A stretch of DNA of 64,000 bases from Setophaga petechia (Eukaryota; Chordata; Aves; Passeriformes; Parulidae). Below are positions 10,073 to 21,059 of the stretch, piece after piece (position 1 is the first letter of the stretch; each line of letters begins with the position of its first letter). Below the pieces are notes generated by a model. The model was not told the origin of the DNA. It was given only the letters and a program-made list of their open reading frames with translations, and made no database searches. Position numbers and translations under genes: made by a program. The stretch covers positions 6,201,040-6,265,039 of the forward strand of contig JANCRA010000039.1 in assembly GCA_024362935.1 (NCBI GenBank). Direction: 5' to 3'.

Positions 10073-11007
10073 AAAATATAGTAAATTCTTTTACTATAGG
10101 GGTCCTGATCTATCATGACGGTCCCCCTTCGGCAGGATTCCATGAGTTTAGAGAGTGCAGTCAACATGACCACGCGTTTTAACATCCTCCAATTCCACAT
10201 GAGTGTTAAAATAGACATCAATAAACTTACAGTAACTAAAATTAATAAAATTTTAATGGGGTGACATAAAGTGTTCATGATCCCAGCTGCAGTTGGTGAC
10301 CATCCAAATAGTGCATCCCACCAGTTATGACTTGTGTCTTGTTTTACTCTTTGCAGGACTCTGTTTATTCCGGCTATGTCATGATGGACAGTTACCAGAG
10401 TTCTCTGCCCACTCTCTTGAATCTCTTTTACAACTTTGATTAGATCTTGATGTTTCATTAATTGTTTTACTAGGGTTAAATTCATTCCAATGGGTGTGGG
10501 TGATAACTCGTTGTATGTTGTGTAGTTTGCTCTTATTAACTGGTGGGATACGACTGGTGCTGAATATACAAAGTCACACCCAATAACCTTCATAAAGTTG
10601 CAAATACAAAAACTGGAATGATGAACAGATAAGATTACCTCGTTCTTGTCAATTTCTAGGACATCACACACAGTCCTTAAACACACACAGCCATCACCTA
10701 TATACAGTAGGACAGTTTGTTGGTTAGCGTCTGGGTGGATCTCAAAGTGGCAGATGCCTTGGTCAGTGTCAAGGCATATGTCTTGAGAGCTGATCAAATT
10801 ACTTTCACAGATGAATCCCTGTTGCTCTTGAGCAATGCAAGGCTCTAAGTTAACGGTTTGCCATCTCCCTTGGATTTTCCAAGCCCATACTCTATGTTCT
10901 GAGGGTATAATACTAACTTCTTATGATTTAACCCTAAGACAACAATGGGGTGAATAATGTGAACTCTGGCATTACGTATAGTGAGCACGAAGGCTGTAGC
11001 TGTGTTA
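10058..11007 (-). pseudogene. ERV-B env, C-terminal part with membrane anchor
   Basis: The minus-strand frame from about 10797 down to 10024 encodes an Env ectodomain with several Cys pairs (CVCLRTVC, FCICNF), N-glycosylation sites and a membrane segment (ILLILVTVSLLMSILTLMW) preceded by NWWDALFGWSP. The frame runs through the polypurine tract into the LTR. Env sequence upstream of 10797 is frame-broken and continues beyond ERV-C at 17666. I saw no CX6CC motif in it, which is unusual beside a gammaretrovirus-like pol. It is non-functional: interrupted by ERV-C and by stops. Confidence 0.75.
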
Positions 11008-11013
11008 GTGGTG

Positions 11014-11543
11014 TGCTGGAATCCTTAAAATTAGAGGGTTTTGAGAAAGTTTGGAAAAAGACAGGCCTCAGTGACAGCAAAGACAGTGAGATGCTAAAGC
11101 AGCAGAAAAATTAGTAATGTAGACGTGAGAAATAGAACAATAGGCCTATGTAATGTGCTGCCTTAGGTGGTAACAAGTTTACTTACTGTATATCTTTAGA
11201 AGGTTAAAAATGAATAGAGCTCTGTGCCTTGTTTCTTATGAACAAGCTATTGTGTTTGAATATAGGCCGCTATTGTTTTAACCAAAGCTACGTGTACTTT
11301 AAGTGATTGGATAGAAGTATTGTCAAGATGCTTGTGCTCTATATGTGATTGGCTGAAACGCAGATGGGAATGGCTTTATGATATGCTGTACGTCTCTTTG
11401 GCATTCTGTTTGAATCAGTGAGCTGGTTGCATCTCTTGTCTCCATTGTCGTAACAATGTTCTGAGACTGATGCATGAATAAACCACTCTGATGCTGATTT
11501 GGAGTGTCCCGTCCTGTTCATGGTGTATATAGGTGCCAGGGCA
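11014..11543 (+). repeat. ERV-C 5' LTR
   Basis: It begins TGCTGGAATCC and ends GGTGCCAGGGCA. AATAAA is at 11477-11482. Compared with the 3' copy it lacks six bases (near 11388) and has CCCGTCC where the other has CCTGTCC. Confidence 0.92.
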
Positions 11544-11545
11544 AA

Positions 11546-11563
11546 TGGTACCCCGTGTGAGGA
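11546..11563 (+). promoter_or_regulatory. ERV-C primer binding site (tRNA-Met type)
   Basis: TGGTACCCCGTGTGAGGA lies two bases after the LTR. It matches the complement of the vertebrate elongator tRNA-Met 3' end with one mismatch in the first 17 bases. Confidence 0.75.
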
Positions 11564-11710
11564 AGGGGTTAGACTAGAATAAAAAAGAAAATTTTGGCAA
11601 AACTCGGCCCTTGGAGACCCAGGTGTTACTAAGGAGGACTATTTCATCCCCTGGTTTTCTGCGTCTGTTGTGTATGTAAGTAATATATTTTTAGGGGCTC
11701 CTGGGTGACG

Positions 11711-13320
11711 ATGGGAAATAATTTATCTAAAACAGAATGGGACGTTTTTCACCAGCTTGAGAAAATATTACAGGATAAAGGACGTTCAGAGATCTCAAAA
11801 ACTGAATTAAAGGACTTATTAATCTGGACTAAAGCCAATACTCAAAATATAAACTTGCAGTCTGCTTTTACCTTTGGTTTTTGGGATCAAATAAACTGGA
11901 GACTTTATAATCTACTTTCTCTCAAAAAGGATGAAACAGCAGGGAAACTCATGCCTGCCTGTCGTGCTGTGTTGGAGATTTTTAAATCCAGTGGCTGTAA
12001 CAGACAGTTCTCAGACTTACTAAACAAAGTATCTTGTTCAGATCCTTTAAATCCAAGTGAAATGGAGCCAGCGTCCCTCTCTGGGGGAATTTTCGGGTCT
12101 CGGTCGGGGTGCTCCTCTCTCTCCTGATCTGTCCGGGGCTGCTCCCGGGGGGGCTGGCTGCGTCGCGTCTTCCAAAAACTGAACCGGAACGATTTGCCTC
12201 TCGGACTGTGTCCCCTGTTTCTTCCGAGCTTGTCAGCGTCTCTGCAGCTGAGAGCAGTTCTTCACCCCTCCCTCTGGAAAAAAATGAACTATTGCCGTGT
12301 CAGGAAAAATGTTTGGAAGCTTTGTTGTGTTTCGGGAATGATAAATTAGGTGGTTTGTTCCCGGGGTAGGATGAAAGTCGTTTGGAAGAGAGAGATGTTC
12401 ATTTAAAAAAGTTTTGTGATTAAAGAATTATATGTCCTGAGAATGTCCAAGCAAGGAATGTTGAAACTGTTTTGGAATCTGCTTTGCATGGTCAGGGGGC
12501 TGTGGAGGTCAGCTCTGCCGCTGTTTTACCTTCCCAGGAAAGTGCCCCCTTGGATTCGGTTCAAGAAAGTAGGGTGCTTTGTGAGTCTGGGGGTTCTTTT
12601 TTGGTAAATTGTTCAAATAAGTCATTGCCAGGGTTTTCTGTTGTTTGTCAGGGTTCTGATACAGAGAATGAAAAAGTTGGAGCTGTGGACTGGCTTTCTG
12701 AGAGCAGAACAGGGTGAGCTTTGCCCAAACAAAAATGTGAACAAAAGGCAGGAGCTTTTCAAAAGGTTTCAGAGGAAAAACAGACTGTGGTTTTAAAAAA
12801 CTCGAACTCTGTTTCTCTTGCTGTTGGGAGAAAAAATATGATTTTACATTCTCAGTTTGGCTCTGGCAGTTTCCCAGCTGAGTCTTCTCAGGCTAATGTT
12901 GGCTGCTTCCCAGCTCAGTCCCGTCCTTGTGAAACATGCCATTGTTCTTTGGAAATTAACAAGAATAAAAATTCAAGGTTATGTTCTTTGCAAAAGGCAA
13001 ATTTTGGCTCTACTCCACAATTCAGAAAACACTCCCCTCTCCCAGCCCCTCTGGGCAGGGCTCCGGAGGGGGGTGGTCCTTGACTGAGCCCTCCTCAGTC
13101 CCTCTTGGCAGAGCTCCAAGGGAGGTGTGTTGTTTGGAGGTCTCCGCCAAGAATTCGGGGGTGTGTTCTCCTGCCTCTACTGGCAGAGCTCCCGGGAAGG
13201 ACAGCAATGTCCTTGCCAAGACTTCAGACCCTGGCCAGAGTCCCGGGACAGCTACTGTCAGTGAAACCGTCTGTTCCCCTGAATCAGAAAAAATGAATAA
13301 AACACAAACTATATCGGGTC
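11711..13320 (+). pseudogene. ERV-C gag remnant (matrix plus long Ser/Pro-rich linker)
   Basis: The ATG at 11711 opens MGNNLSKTEWDVFHQLEKIL, a matrix-like start with a Gly2 myristoylation signal; the upstream GTG at 11705 is not needed. About 138 codons are open to a stop at 12125-12127. Beyond that the coding trace jumps frames through 12370, 12717 and 13083. This part is Ser/Pro/Gln-rich and carries repeated GRAP motifs (about 13050-13195). I see no capsid major homology region and no CCHC zinc knuckle, so the capsid and nucleocapsid region has been lost. The stop at 12715-12717 is TGA. Confidence 0.7.
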
Positions 13321-13454
13321 CCCAAAACACCTGTGCTACTTTGCTTGTGATAAACCAGGTCATGTTAAAAGGATTGTTATGTGAAAACATCCCAACCAAA
13401 ACAAACAGAGTTGTCATGATGTATATGATTTGCTAATATCTTGTTGTACAAGTT

Positions 13455-15333
13455 TTGTCCTCAGTTCAACAGAAATCTTCAAGATCCAAGACTCTACACT
13501 ACATGGATGATTTCATCACAGCTTCAACGCAAACAGAGATGGAGCGAACCCGTGCTAGTGTTGTGACTGAAATCCAAAAGACTGGACCGGACATTTCTAC
13601 AACAAAAATCCAAAGCTGCGACATCAACTCTTCAAGGACGACAAGCTCATCGCTGTGTTCTGGAAAAGCCTTTCTTCTTTGCAGTTGTAGGAGAAAAGAT
13701 GCAACTTTGTGGTCTCATTTTTCAGTGGGACCCTTCTGAGCCAGATCCTTTGTTGATAATAGAGTGGATTTTTCCTCCTTACAGGTTTCCAAAGACTATT
13801 TCCACAGTTTTAGAAATGATAGCACAAATTGTAGTTAAAACCAGAACCAGATTGTTAACTTTAGCAGGCCAAGAATTTTCAGTTATCTATTTACCTTTGA
13901 AAAAAGATTACTTTAATTGGGCAATGCAAAATTCTGATGATTTACAATATGCATTTTTGGGCTTCCCAGGTATTTGTTCTGTTCACTACCCAGCTCACAA
14001 ACTATTACAAGCAAAATTGAGTTTCAGAGAAAAACCTAAATTAAGTCAAGAACCTTTGAATGCAGTGACTCTCTTCACTGATGGCTCTGGCAAAAGCCAC
14101 AAATCAGTTGTAACTTGGTTGAATCAAGAAACTAATGCTTGGGAATCAGACATTCAAATAGTAGAAGGTTCTCCTCAAATTGTTGAGCTTGCTGCTGTGG
14201 TTCAGGCTTTTCAGCTTTTCCCTCAACCTTTTAATTTAATTACAGATTCTGCTTATGTTGCTAATGTAGTTAAAAGAATAGAGGGGTCAGTTTTAAACGA
14301 TGTTAGTAATGCTACTTTATATCGTTGGCTTTCATGTCCTTTTACAACTTTGCAATATAGAACTAATCCATATTTTGTTTCTCACATTAGGGCTTATTCT
14401 TCGCTTCCTGGATTTTTAGTGGAAGGAAACGCAAGAGCGGGCAATCTGAAAATGGTCATTTCAAAGACTTTACCAAACATTTTTGAACAAGCAAAATTAA
14501 GTCATGCTTTCTTTCACCAAAACGCACAAGCACTTATGTGAATGTTTCAAATTACTAAAAGTCAGGCTAAAGCTATCATCAGTACTTGCCCTGACTGTCA
14601 GCTTGTGCAACCTCCTGTTTCTACGGGAGCTGTCAACCCACCAAGTTTGCAAAGTCTGCAGTTATGGCAAACAGACATCACTAAATATCCTTCCTTTGGT
14701 TAATTTAAAAATATTCATGTGTCAGTGGACACGTTCTCTGGTGCGCTTTTTGCTTCCCTTCACAGAGGTGAAACAGGCAATCATGCCTGTCATCATTTTT
14801 TGCAAGCTTTTGCTTCATTGGGTGTACCCCAAGAAGTAAAAACTGACAATGGTCCCGCATATATATCTCAAAAATTGGCCACGTTTCTAAACGAATGGGG
14901 TGTTCGTCACATCTTTGGTATTCCTCACTCTCCCACAAGTCAAGCAATTATTACAAGGGCACATCAAACATTAAAACGCATCTTAGATCAACAGAGAGGG
15001 TGAGCTGAGGTCACACCTCAGATGAGGCTGAACAAAGCTTTGTATGTTTTTAATTTTTTAAACAGTTTGGGTGCAGAACCTGATCCTGCAATCTTTAGGC
15101 ATTTTTTAAATAATACACAGGCAAAACTGAAAGAAAATCCTCCTGTTTTAGTTAGAAACCCAGAGTCTGGTCAAATTGAAGGTCCTTTTCACTTAACAAC
15201 TTGGGGCAAAGGGTATGCTTCTATCTCTACAGGTGCTGCAATTAAGTGTGTCCCCGCCAAAAACGTCAAACCATATTGCACCCCAGAACGTGTTGGCGAG
15301 CCCAGAACCGAGGAAGCAAGCACGCAGACGTGA
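13455..15333 (+). pseudogene. ERV-C pol remnant (RT C-terminal part, RNase H, integrase)
   Basis: The RT active-site motif YMDD is at 13500-13511, just after the deletion junction. After a frameshift, 13699-14541 covers the RT thumb/connection and RNase H (TDGSG with Asp at 14080, VELAA, TDSAY). Integrase follows: HAFFH at 14503-14517 and CPDC at 14587-14598 (HHCC zinc site), catalytic Asp at 14674 and 14845. The position 36 residues on, normally the catalytic Glu, is Thr (ACA, 14953-14955). In-frame stops are TGA 14539, TAA 14701 and TGA 15001. The frame ends at 15333. Class II (beta-like) affinity is inferred. Pol is not functional. Confidence 0.85.
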
Positions 15334-15559
15334 GCCGAGCGGAGGGATCCCGCGTCACGCCTGACGTTCCTTGTGCCTGACGTTCTTTGCGTACTGGTGG
15401 AACCTGCAAACTCTGATTTTGTGTTAATGTTATTTATAAGTGTGTCAATTGTATGTCCAATGTTTGTTTAACAGAGCTGATTTTTGGCAGAAGTTTAGAG
15501 TTTTGTTTTGTTGAGAGCAAAATCTTAAAATTGATAAAGGTTATGCCAAAACTTAGCTC
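15334..15559 (+). other. ERV-C pol-env spacer
   Basis: Short, mostly T-rich sequence between the end of the pol frame and the env ATG. No separate gene is seen. It may hold the splice acceptor for env mRNA, but I could not pick one. Confidence 0.4.
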
Positions 15560-16746
15560 ATGGAAAAGATGGAGCAAATGCAAGTTGTATGTTGGTATTG
15601 GTGGGTTTTAATTGTTTTTTGTCATGCAGATTTGCCTGTGGAACAACCGAAGACAAATGTTTGGGTGACCTTAGCCAAGGCAGCTGGCTCAGATACTATA
15701 TGTTTGTCTAATTTGGAACCAGAAAAACCTTTCTCAACCTGTCTGGTTGGTGTGCCAGTAAAAGAGTTGCCATTGGTCAAAAGACAATCCAATGGTAAAT
15801 CAGGTGAAATTGATAAAGTAAACAATCCTACATTGAATTGGACCGTTTGAGCCAAAAAACTTCCCAAGGCAGCTTCTGAACCCCAAGAATTAGAAATCCT
15901 TGGTTCTTTAACCATGGATTTTTGCTTTACTTTTATAGCTAGTGCTTGGCGAAAGGGTGATCCTCCAAAGTACAATGTTATTCCTCATTATCTTGCATAC
16001 AGAAATTTGAGTTTTTGGTGTAGTTTTTCAAATAGTTGGGATGTGCTTTCTGAGGCTGACCAATATCCACGGCAACTGCCAAAGGGGTATTGGTTCATTT
16101 GTGGAGACAGGGCTTGGCAAGGCATTCCAGCACACCTTGAAGGTGGTCCTTGTAGCATTGGGATGCTCACTGTCATCGCACCATCTGCCAAAGCAGTCAT
16201 GAAAAGGAAACCAAGAATAACGAGAGCTGTTCCTCATTATGAGGAGAACTATCAAAGTGATTTCATGCCTTGGAAAGCCGCAAGAAGAGTTTCAGCAGGT
16301 ATAGTTTTACCCCAATTAGCTTCAGCAGTGGCATTGAAACAATTAGATTGGGTCAGATGTTGGCTGAGCAAGCAAGCTAATGCCACATCCTCTGCAATTA
16401 GTGATATGTTAACTGATATTGATAGTGTTAGGCATGCTACCCTTCAAAATAGAGCAGCAATTGATTTTCTTTTACTGTCACAAGGACATGGTTGTGAAGA
16501 ATTCGAAGGATTGTGTTGTATGAACCTGTCCAATCACTCTGAATCCATTCACAAAAGTATACAAAAACTAAAAGATTTGACTGCCCAAATTAAAGAAGAT
16601 GGTAGTTCCTGGTTGGATGATTTGTTCCAAGAGTGAAGCTTTGCACCTTGGTTAAGGCAACTTTGCAAGATAGGTCTCTATGTATTGGGTGTTTTAGTAG
16701 TGATATTGATAGTAATTCCTGCATACTTCAGTGTGTGCGGCGAATG
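15560..16746 (+). pseudogene. ERV-C env (CX6CC type)
   Basis: The ATG at 15560 opens a signal-peptide-like start (WYWWVLIVFCHA). The frame continues to 16636 except for TGA at 15848-15850. The TM part has a fusion-peptide-like stretch (AGIVLPQLASAVAL), the LQNRAAIDFLLLSQGHGC block and a CX6CC motif (CEEFEGLCC), as in gamma- and alpha-type Env. TGA at 16634-16636 cuts it just before the membrane anchor (LYVLGVLVVILIVIPAYFSV), which remains readable in frame. A truncated, anchorless Env is all this copy could encode. A class II-like pol with a CX6CC Env is a known retroviral combination. Confidence 0.85.
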
Positions 16747-17110
16747 AAGAACAAAACAGTCTGAGAAGTTTTTGTCATACAAGAAAGAGAATTAGGAAGT
16801 AGAAGCACAGAGAGTGTTCAAAATCTTACAGAAATGCCAGATGAAGGTATCGAAATTGAAGAAGGTTTTGAGTTAAGACCCTGGAATCAACAAGAGTTTT
16901 TTGAAAAGTGACTCGTAACTACTATCAGACGTGATTCATTCCCTTTTTCACTGACTGGGCCTTCACAGCATTAAGTTGCTGTGCTGTAACATAGCAACGC
17001 TTAGTGTCAGCAAGAGCAAGCCTTCAGCAAAGAGAAAGCAAAAATATTTTAGTAGGGCTAAGGAACGCAAGTAGTAAACGACACGAATATGATGGTCTCT
17101 ATGGGTCAAC
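16747..17110 (+). other. ERV-C region between env and the 3' LTR
   Basis: A frame shifted by one base relative to env continues as an acidic tail (ESVQNLTEMPDEGIEIEEG) to a stop near 16910, with TGA at 16762-16764 inside it; this may be the Env cytoplasmic tail. The rest to 17110 is unassigned and leads into the polypurine tract. Confidence 0.45.
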
Positions 17111-17123
17111 AGAGAGGGGGAGT
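17111..17123 (+). promoter_or_regulatory. ERV-C polypurine tract
   Basis: AGAGAGGGGGAGT lies immediately before the TG of the 3' LTR at 17124. Confidence 0.8.
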
Positions 17124-17659
17124 TGCTGGAATCCTTAAAATTAGAGGGTTTTGAGAAAGTTTGGAAAAAGACAGGCCTCAGTGACAGCAAAGACAGTGAG
17201 ATGCTAAAGCAGCAGAAAAATTAGTAATGTAGACGTGAGAAATAGAACAATAGGCCTATGTAATGTGCTGCCTTAGGTGGTAACAAGTTTACTTACTGTA
17301 TATCTTTAGAAGGTTAAAAATGAATAGAGCTCTGTGCCTTGTTTCTTATGAACAAGCTATTGTGTTTGAATATAGGCCGCTATTGTTTTAACCAAAGCTA
17401 CGTGTACTTTAAGTGATTGGATAGAAGTATTGTCAAGATGCTTGTGCTCTATATGTGATTGGCTGAAACGCAGATGGGAATGGCTTTATGATATGCTGTA
17501 ACACTACGTCTCTTTGGCATTCTGTTTGAATCAGTGAGCTGGTTGCATCTCTTGTCTCCATTGTCGTAACAATGTTCTGAGACTGATGCATGAATAAACC
17601 ACTCTGATGCTGATTTGGAGTGTCCTGTCCTGTTCATGGTGTATATAGGTGCCAGGGCA
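17124..17659 (+). repeat. ERV-C 3' LTR
   Basis: It matches 11014-11543 except for a 6-bp extra segment within GTAACACTACG (about 17500-17508) and one C/T difference near 17626. It is followed directly by the TSD copy GTGGTG. Confidence 0.92.
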
Positions 17660-17665
17660 GTGGTG

Positions 17666-18833
17666 GGATTATATGTAAAATTTACCATGGTCCACCAAGA
17701 TTGGAAATCTCTCTCAAAGTCTGTAGCACTGTCCCAGACAGCCTTCTGTACTTCAGTTGGAAACACCCCTTCACTTCCTTCTCTTATGATTAAAGCAGCT
17801 GTTGACTGCATCCATAACTGTGTTTGTATACAGCTAAGGGCTAAAGATATGTTATCTTGTGCCCCCTTCAGTGCGTCTACCAGTAGGCTATGGTCTTGAT
17901 CTGCACTTCTTCTCCATCTTGGCAGCACCTTTGAGAGTTTTACCACTGACTATTTCCTAATGCCAATAGAGATGACTGTATCAGGTCACTCATTGCTGCA
18001 GCTAATTTGTTCATTAATATTTCAGAGTCAATTCCATTCAGAACTCTTAACCCGGTCCCTAACATCCTGGTTAAATCCCTTCGTAATCTGTCTCTGAAGT
18101 GTACTTGTTTTTGCAGCTATTTTGTCCATCCCTAGAAGTATGATCTTAGGAAGGGGGAGCAAGCCGGCTGAACTGTTGAGATATTAGTTTGCATTAACAG
18201 TTCGACACGTTTAAGGGACCATTCTGGGTTAAATAACAGTTTTTGTTGACCCGTATTCCTTATTACATATGGGCCGATTTCATAAACCTTAGGTTCAAGC
18301 TTAAATGGGATATTTTGGGTTTGTGTCTGAGTGCTGGGTTGGGTTGTAACAGGCTTGGCTATAGCACTTATTTTGAATTTGAAAGACAGCCCAATAGTGT
18401 TGTGGGCCCAGAGGCAAACTACGTCGGCAGTTCGTCTTAATGTGAAGTTGTACCAACAGTCTAATTCATTTGGACGATTGTAAACCTTCTGGTGCTTATT
18501 CACAGTGATTTGGGTTGCTTTACCATGGGTAGTCCCATTGATCATTCGACAGCCTATCTAAATCACCTCCTTTATGGTCCCTTGAAGTGACTACAACCTT
18601 TGTTTCTGCCATTCTTGTTTTTTTTATATTTGGTTACTGTGCATGACCAAAGCTGTTAGATTTAAACTTTTTAAATCTGAAGGCTTTCCTATGGATCTGG
18701 TATATTGAGTAAAGGCTTGGGACCAAAACCATTCAGCATTACTCTGGCTAGGAGTACTTTTTAATTTTTGGATTACAACTGCGATTGTAAACAACACTTC
18801 AACAAAAATCTCCGCCCACCGTGATACATTCAT
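17666..18833 (-). pseudogene. ERV-B env, N-terminal part
   Basis: The env ATG is at 18833-18831 and overlaps the pol stop (18832-18830) in an ATGA arrangement. The first 69 codons include a hydrophobic signal-like segment (VEVLFTIAVV). Stops at 18626-18624 and two more before 18545 break the frame; it continues at 18545-18132 with several N-glycosylation sites (NGT, NFT, NIS). A third piece (17946 down to 17666) has the RWRRS basic run and the CIQTQLWMQSTAALIIREG block. ERV-C then interrupts it at 17665. Confidence 0.75.
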
Positions 18834-21050
18834 TTTGTCTGGGTAAGTTTCAGTTTCTGTTCACTATCACCCGGCGTTATTCTCCAAGGGGCTTCTGGAG
18901 CTTTCTTAACACGGCTGTGGTGGATCCAAGCGCTTTGTTCCTTAATCTTGATTGCATTGAAGGTGGTAAGGAGCACTTGGTACAGTCCCTCCCATTGTGG
19001 TTCCAGGGCTTTCTCTGTAAGAGACTTAACATATACATAGTCTCCAGGTTGCACATCATGTACTGGTGCATCGAGCCCTGTACCCTGAGTTCTGGCCACA
19101 TATTTTTCAATTGCTCTAAGTTGTTTATTTAGAGCGATCATATAGGAAGTTAGCGATACTTCCTGGGCAGACATTCCCTTCTGCACCCCATATGGTCTCC
19201 CATAGAGCAATTCAAAGGGACTCATCTTTAGTCCTGGGTTTGGTTCGAATCTGCAGTAATGCCAGTGGGAGGGACTGAGGCCATGGCAAACTAGCCTCTT
19301 GTCCCAATCCTACAATTTGTTGTTTGATCAAATGATTCATTTTCTCTACCTGACCACTTGATTGTGGGTTATATGGGGTGTGAAGTTCCCAGTCTATGCC
19401 CAAATATTGGCTAACTTGTTGCACTAATTTTGCGATGAAATGTGGTCCTCTGTCTGAGGAGATTGTGGCTGGGACTCCAAAGCGTGGTATGATTTCCTGT
19501 ACCAGTACCTTAGTCACCTCCCGAGCTTTAGAGGTCCTGGTGGGGAATGCTTCTGGCCATCCTGAAAAGGTATCTGTTAGCACCAGTAAAAACTTATACC
19601 CCCTTTTCTTGGCAACTCTGTGAAATCAATCAGCCATTGCTGCCCAGGCCCATGACCCTTCCCAATCTGACCAAGTTTTGGTTTGGGAATATTCTTGGAG
19701 TTGGTCTGGAGGCAAAGGTCGAGTCACTTGGGCGATAGTGGCTCGTAAATGTCTAGCTATGATCCTTTCATTTAGATTTTTATATAGGGCATCAATTCCC
19801 CAATGTGTTTTCTGGTGTTCCTCCCTTACTAGGGACCATAATAAATAGGAGGATATTACTAATTTTCCTTCTATGGTGGCCCATCCCTCTTGGTTATAGT
19901 CTCCGTTTTGCTCATGGATTAACTTTTTGTCCAATTTGTTGTATTTTGGCTTACCTTCGAGAGAAATTTGCCTGTGTGGAACCAGGGCTGCCTCAGTTAT
20001 TACCTCAATTTTTGCCACTTCTTTTGCTTCCCTATCCGCCAGCTCGTTTCCTTCTTCTAATTCTGAGTTTATCTTCTGATGTGCTTTAATGTGCATGATT
20101 GCTACTTTCTCTGGCAACTGAACTGCTTCTAGAAGTCGCAGTATTTCTGGCGCATGTTTAATGTTTTTCCCTTGAGAATTCAGCAGTCCTCTCTCTTTCC
20201 AAATGGCTCTATGAGCATACACTACTCCAAATGCATACTTTGAGTCTGTATATATGTTTGTTTCTTTCCCTTTTGCCAATTCTAAGGCCCGAATTAGGGC
20301 AACTATCTCAGCCTTTTGTGCAGAGGTGTTTATTGGCAGGGGCCCAGATCCTATGACCTCTTTGCAGGTAGTAATTGCATACCCGGTGTGTTGTTTTCCA
20401 CTGATGATATAACTGCTTCCATCAGTAAACCAGATTTCTGCATTCTCGAGAGGGATATCCTTCAAGTCGGGGCAGCTGGAATAGGTGGCCTCGATGGTCT
20501 CCAGACAGTCATGTTCTACTGGTTCTCCTTGGTTTCCACTGAGGAAGGAGGCTGGATTGACAATGTAAGTCACCACAATCTCCACATCATCTTGCTCCAC
20601 CCTAATGGCTAGGTATCTCAGGAACCGTTGTGGGTAAAGCCAGTGTCCACCTTTCACCTCCAGTACAGCAGACACTGTGTGAGACATGAGCACAGTCATT
20701 TTCTGGCCCAAGGTGAATTTACATGCCTCTTGGATGTTTAGTTCAACTGCTGCAACAGCTCTGGGGCATCCAGGCCATCCTTTAGCTGCTGCATCCAATT
20801 GCTTAGAGAAGTAGGCAACTGCTCTCCGGTATGGGCCAAGGTCTTGTGCTAATATTCCCAAGGCGATCTTTTGCTTCTCATGGGAGAACAAGAGGAAAGG
20901 CTTACTCACATCCAGCAATCTCAGGGCTGGAGCTGACATGAGAGCTTTTTTCAGTCGGTTGAAAGCTTGCATAGCTTTCTTTGTCCATTGGATGTCCCTG
21001 CTTTCAGTTGCAATCAGTTCATATAAGGGCTTATAACAGTCCATAGTCAT
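18830..21050 (-). pseudogene. ERV-B pol: RNase H and integrase
   Basis: A 474-codon frame (21050-19626) carries RT connection and RNase H with all four acidic landmarks: TDGSS, KAEIVAL, YTDSKYA and NELADREA. A frameshift at about 19584-19626 separates it from the integrase core (19583-19212), which has [17 protein letters not shown] and GQVEKMN; the last two give D-35-E spacing. Another shift near 19220 leads to the C-terminal part (19225-18830, [12 protein letters not shown]). The zinc-finger cysteines are not clear. These motifs are typical of gammaretroviral Pol. It cannot make one protein in this state. Confidence 0.88.
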
Positions 21051-21059
21051 AGATCCATA

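Larger units (their letters stand above)
11014..17659 (+). mobile_element. ERV-C provirus (plus strand, class II-like, defective; youngest layer)
   Basis: LTRs at 11014-11543 (530 bp) and 17124-17659 (536 bp) differ by one substitution and one 6-bp indel. A perfect 6-bp TSD, GTGGTG, flanks it (11008-11013 and 17660-17665). Order on the plus strand: LTR, tRNA-Met-like primer site, partial gag, truncated pol (end of RT, RNase H, integrase), env, polypurine tract, LTR. The internal region is only about 5.6 kb: capsid, nucleocapsid, protease and most of RT are missing. Seven in-frame stops break the remaining genes. It sits inside env of ERV-B in the opposite orientation. Confidence 0.9.

Noticed and set aside
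17449..17665. Minus-strand frame running from ERV-B env through the ERV-C 3' LTR
   Set aside because: The part below 17666 is ERV-C LTR read backwards; the same peptide appears at the other LTR (11339-11521). It is not an Env domain.
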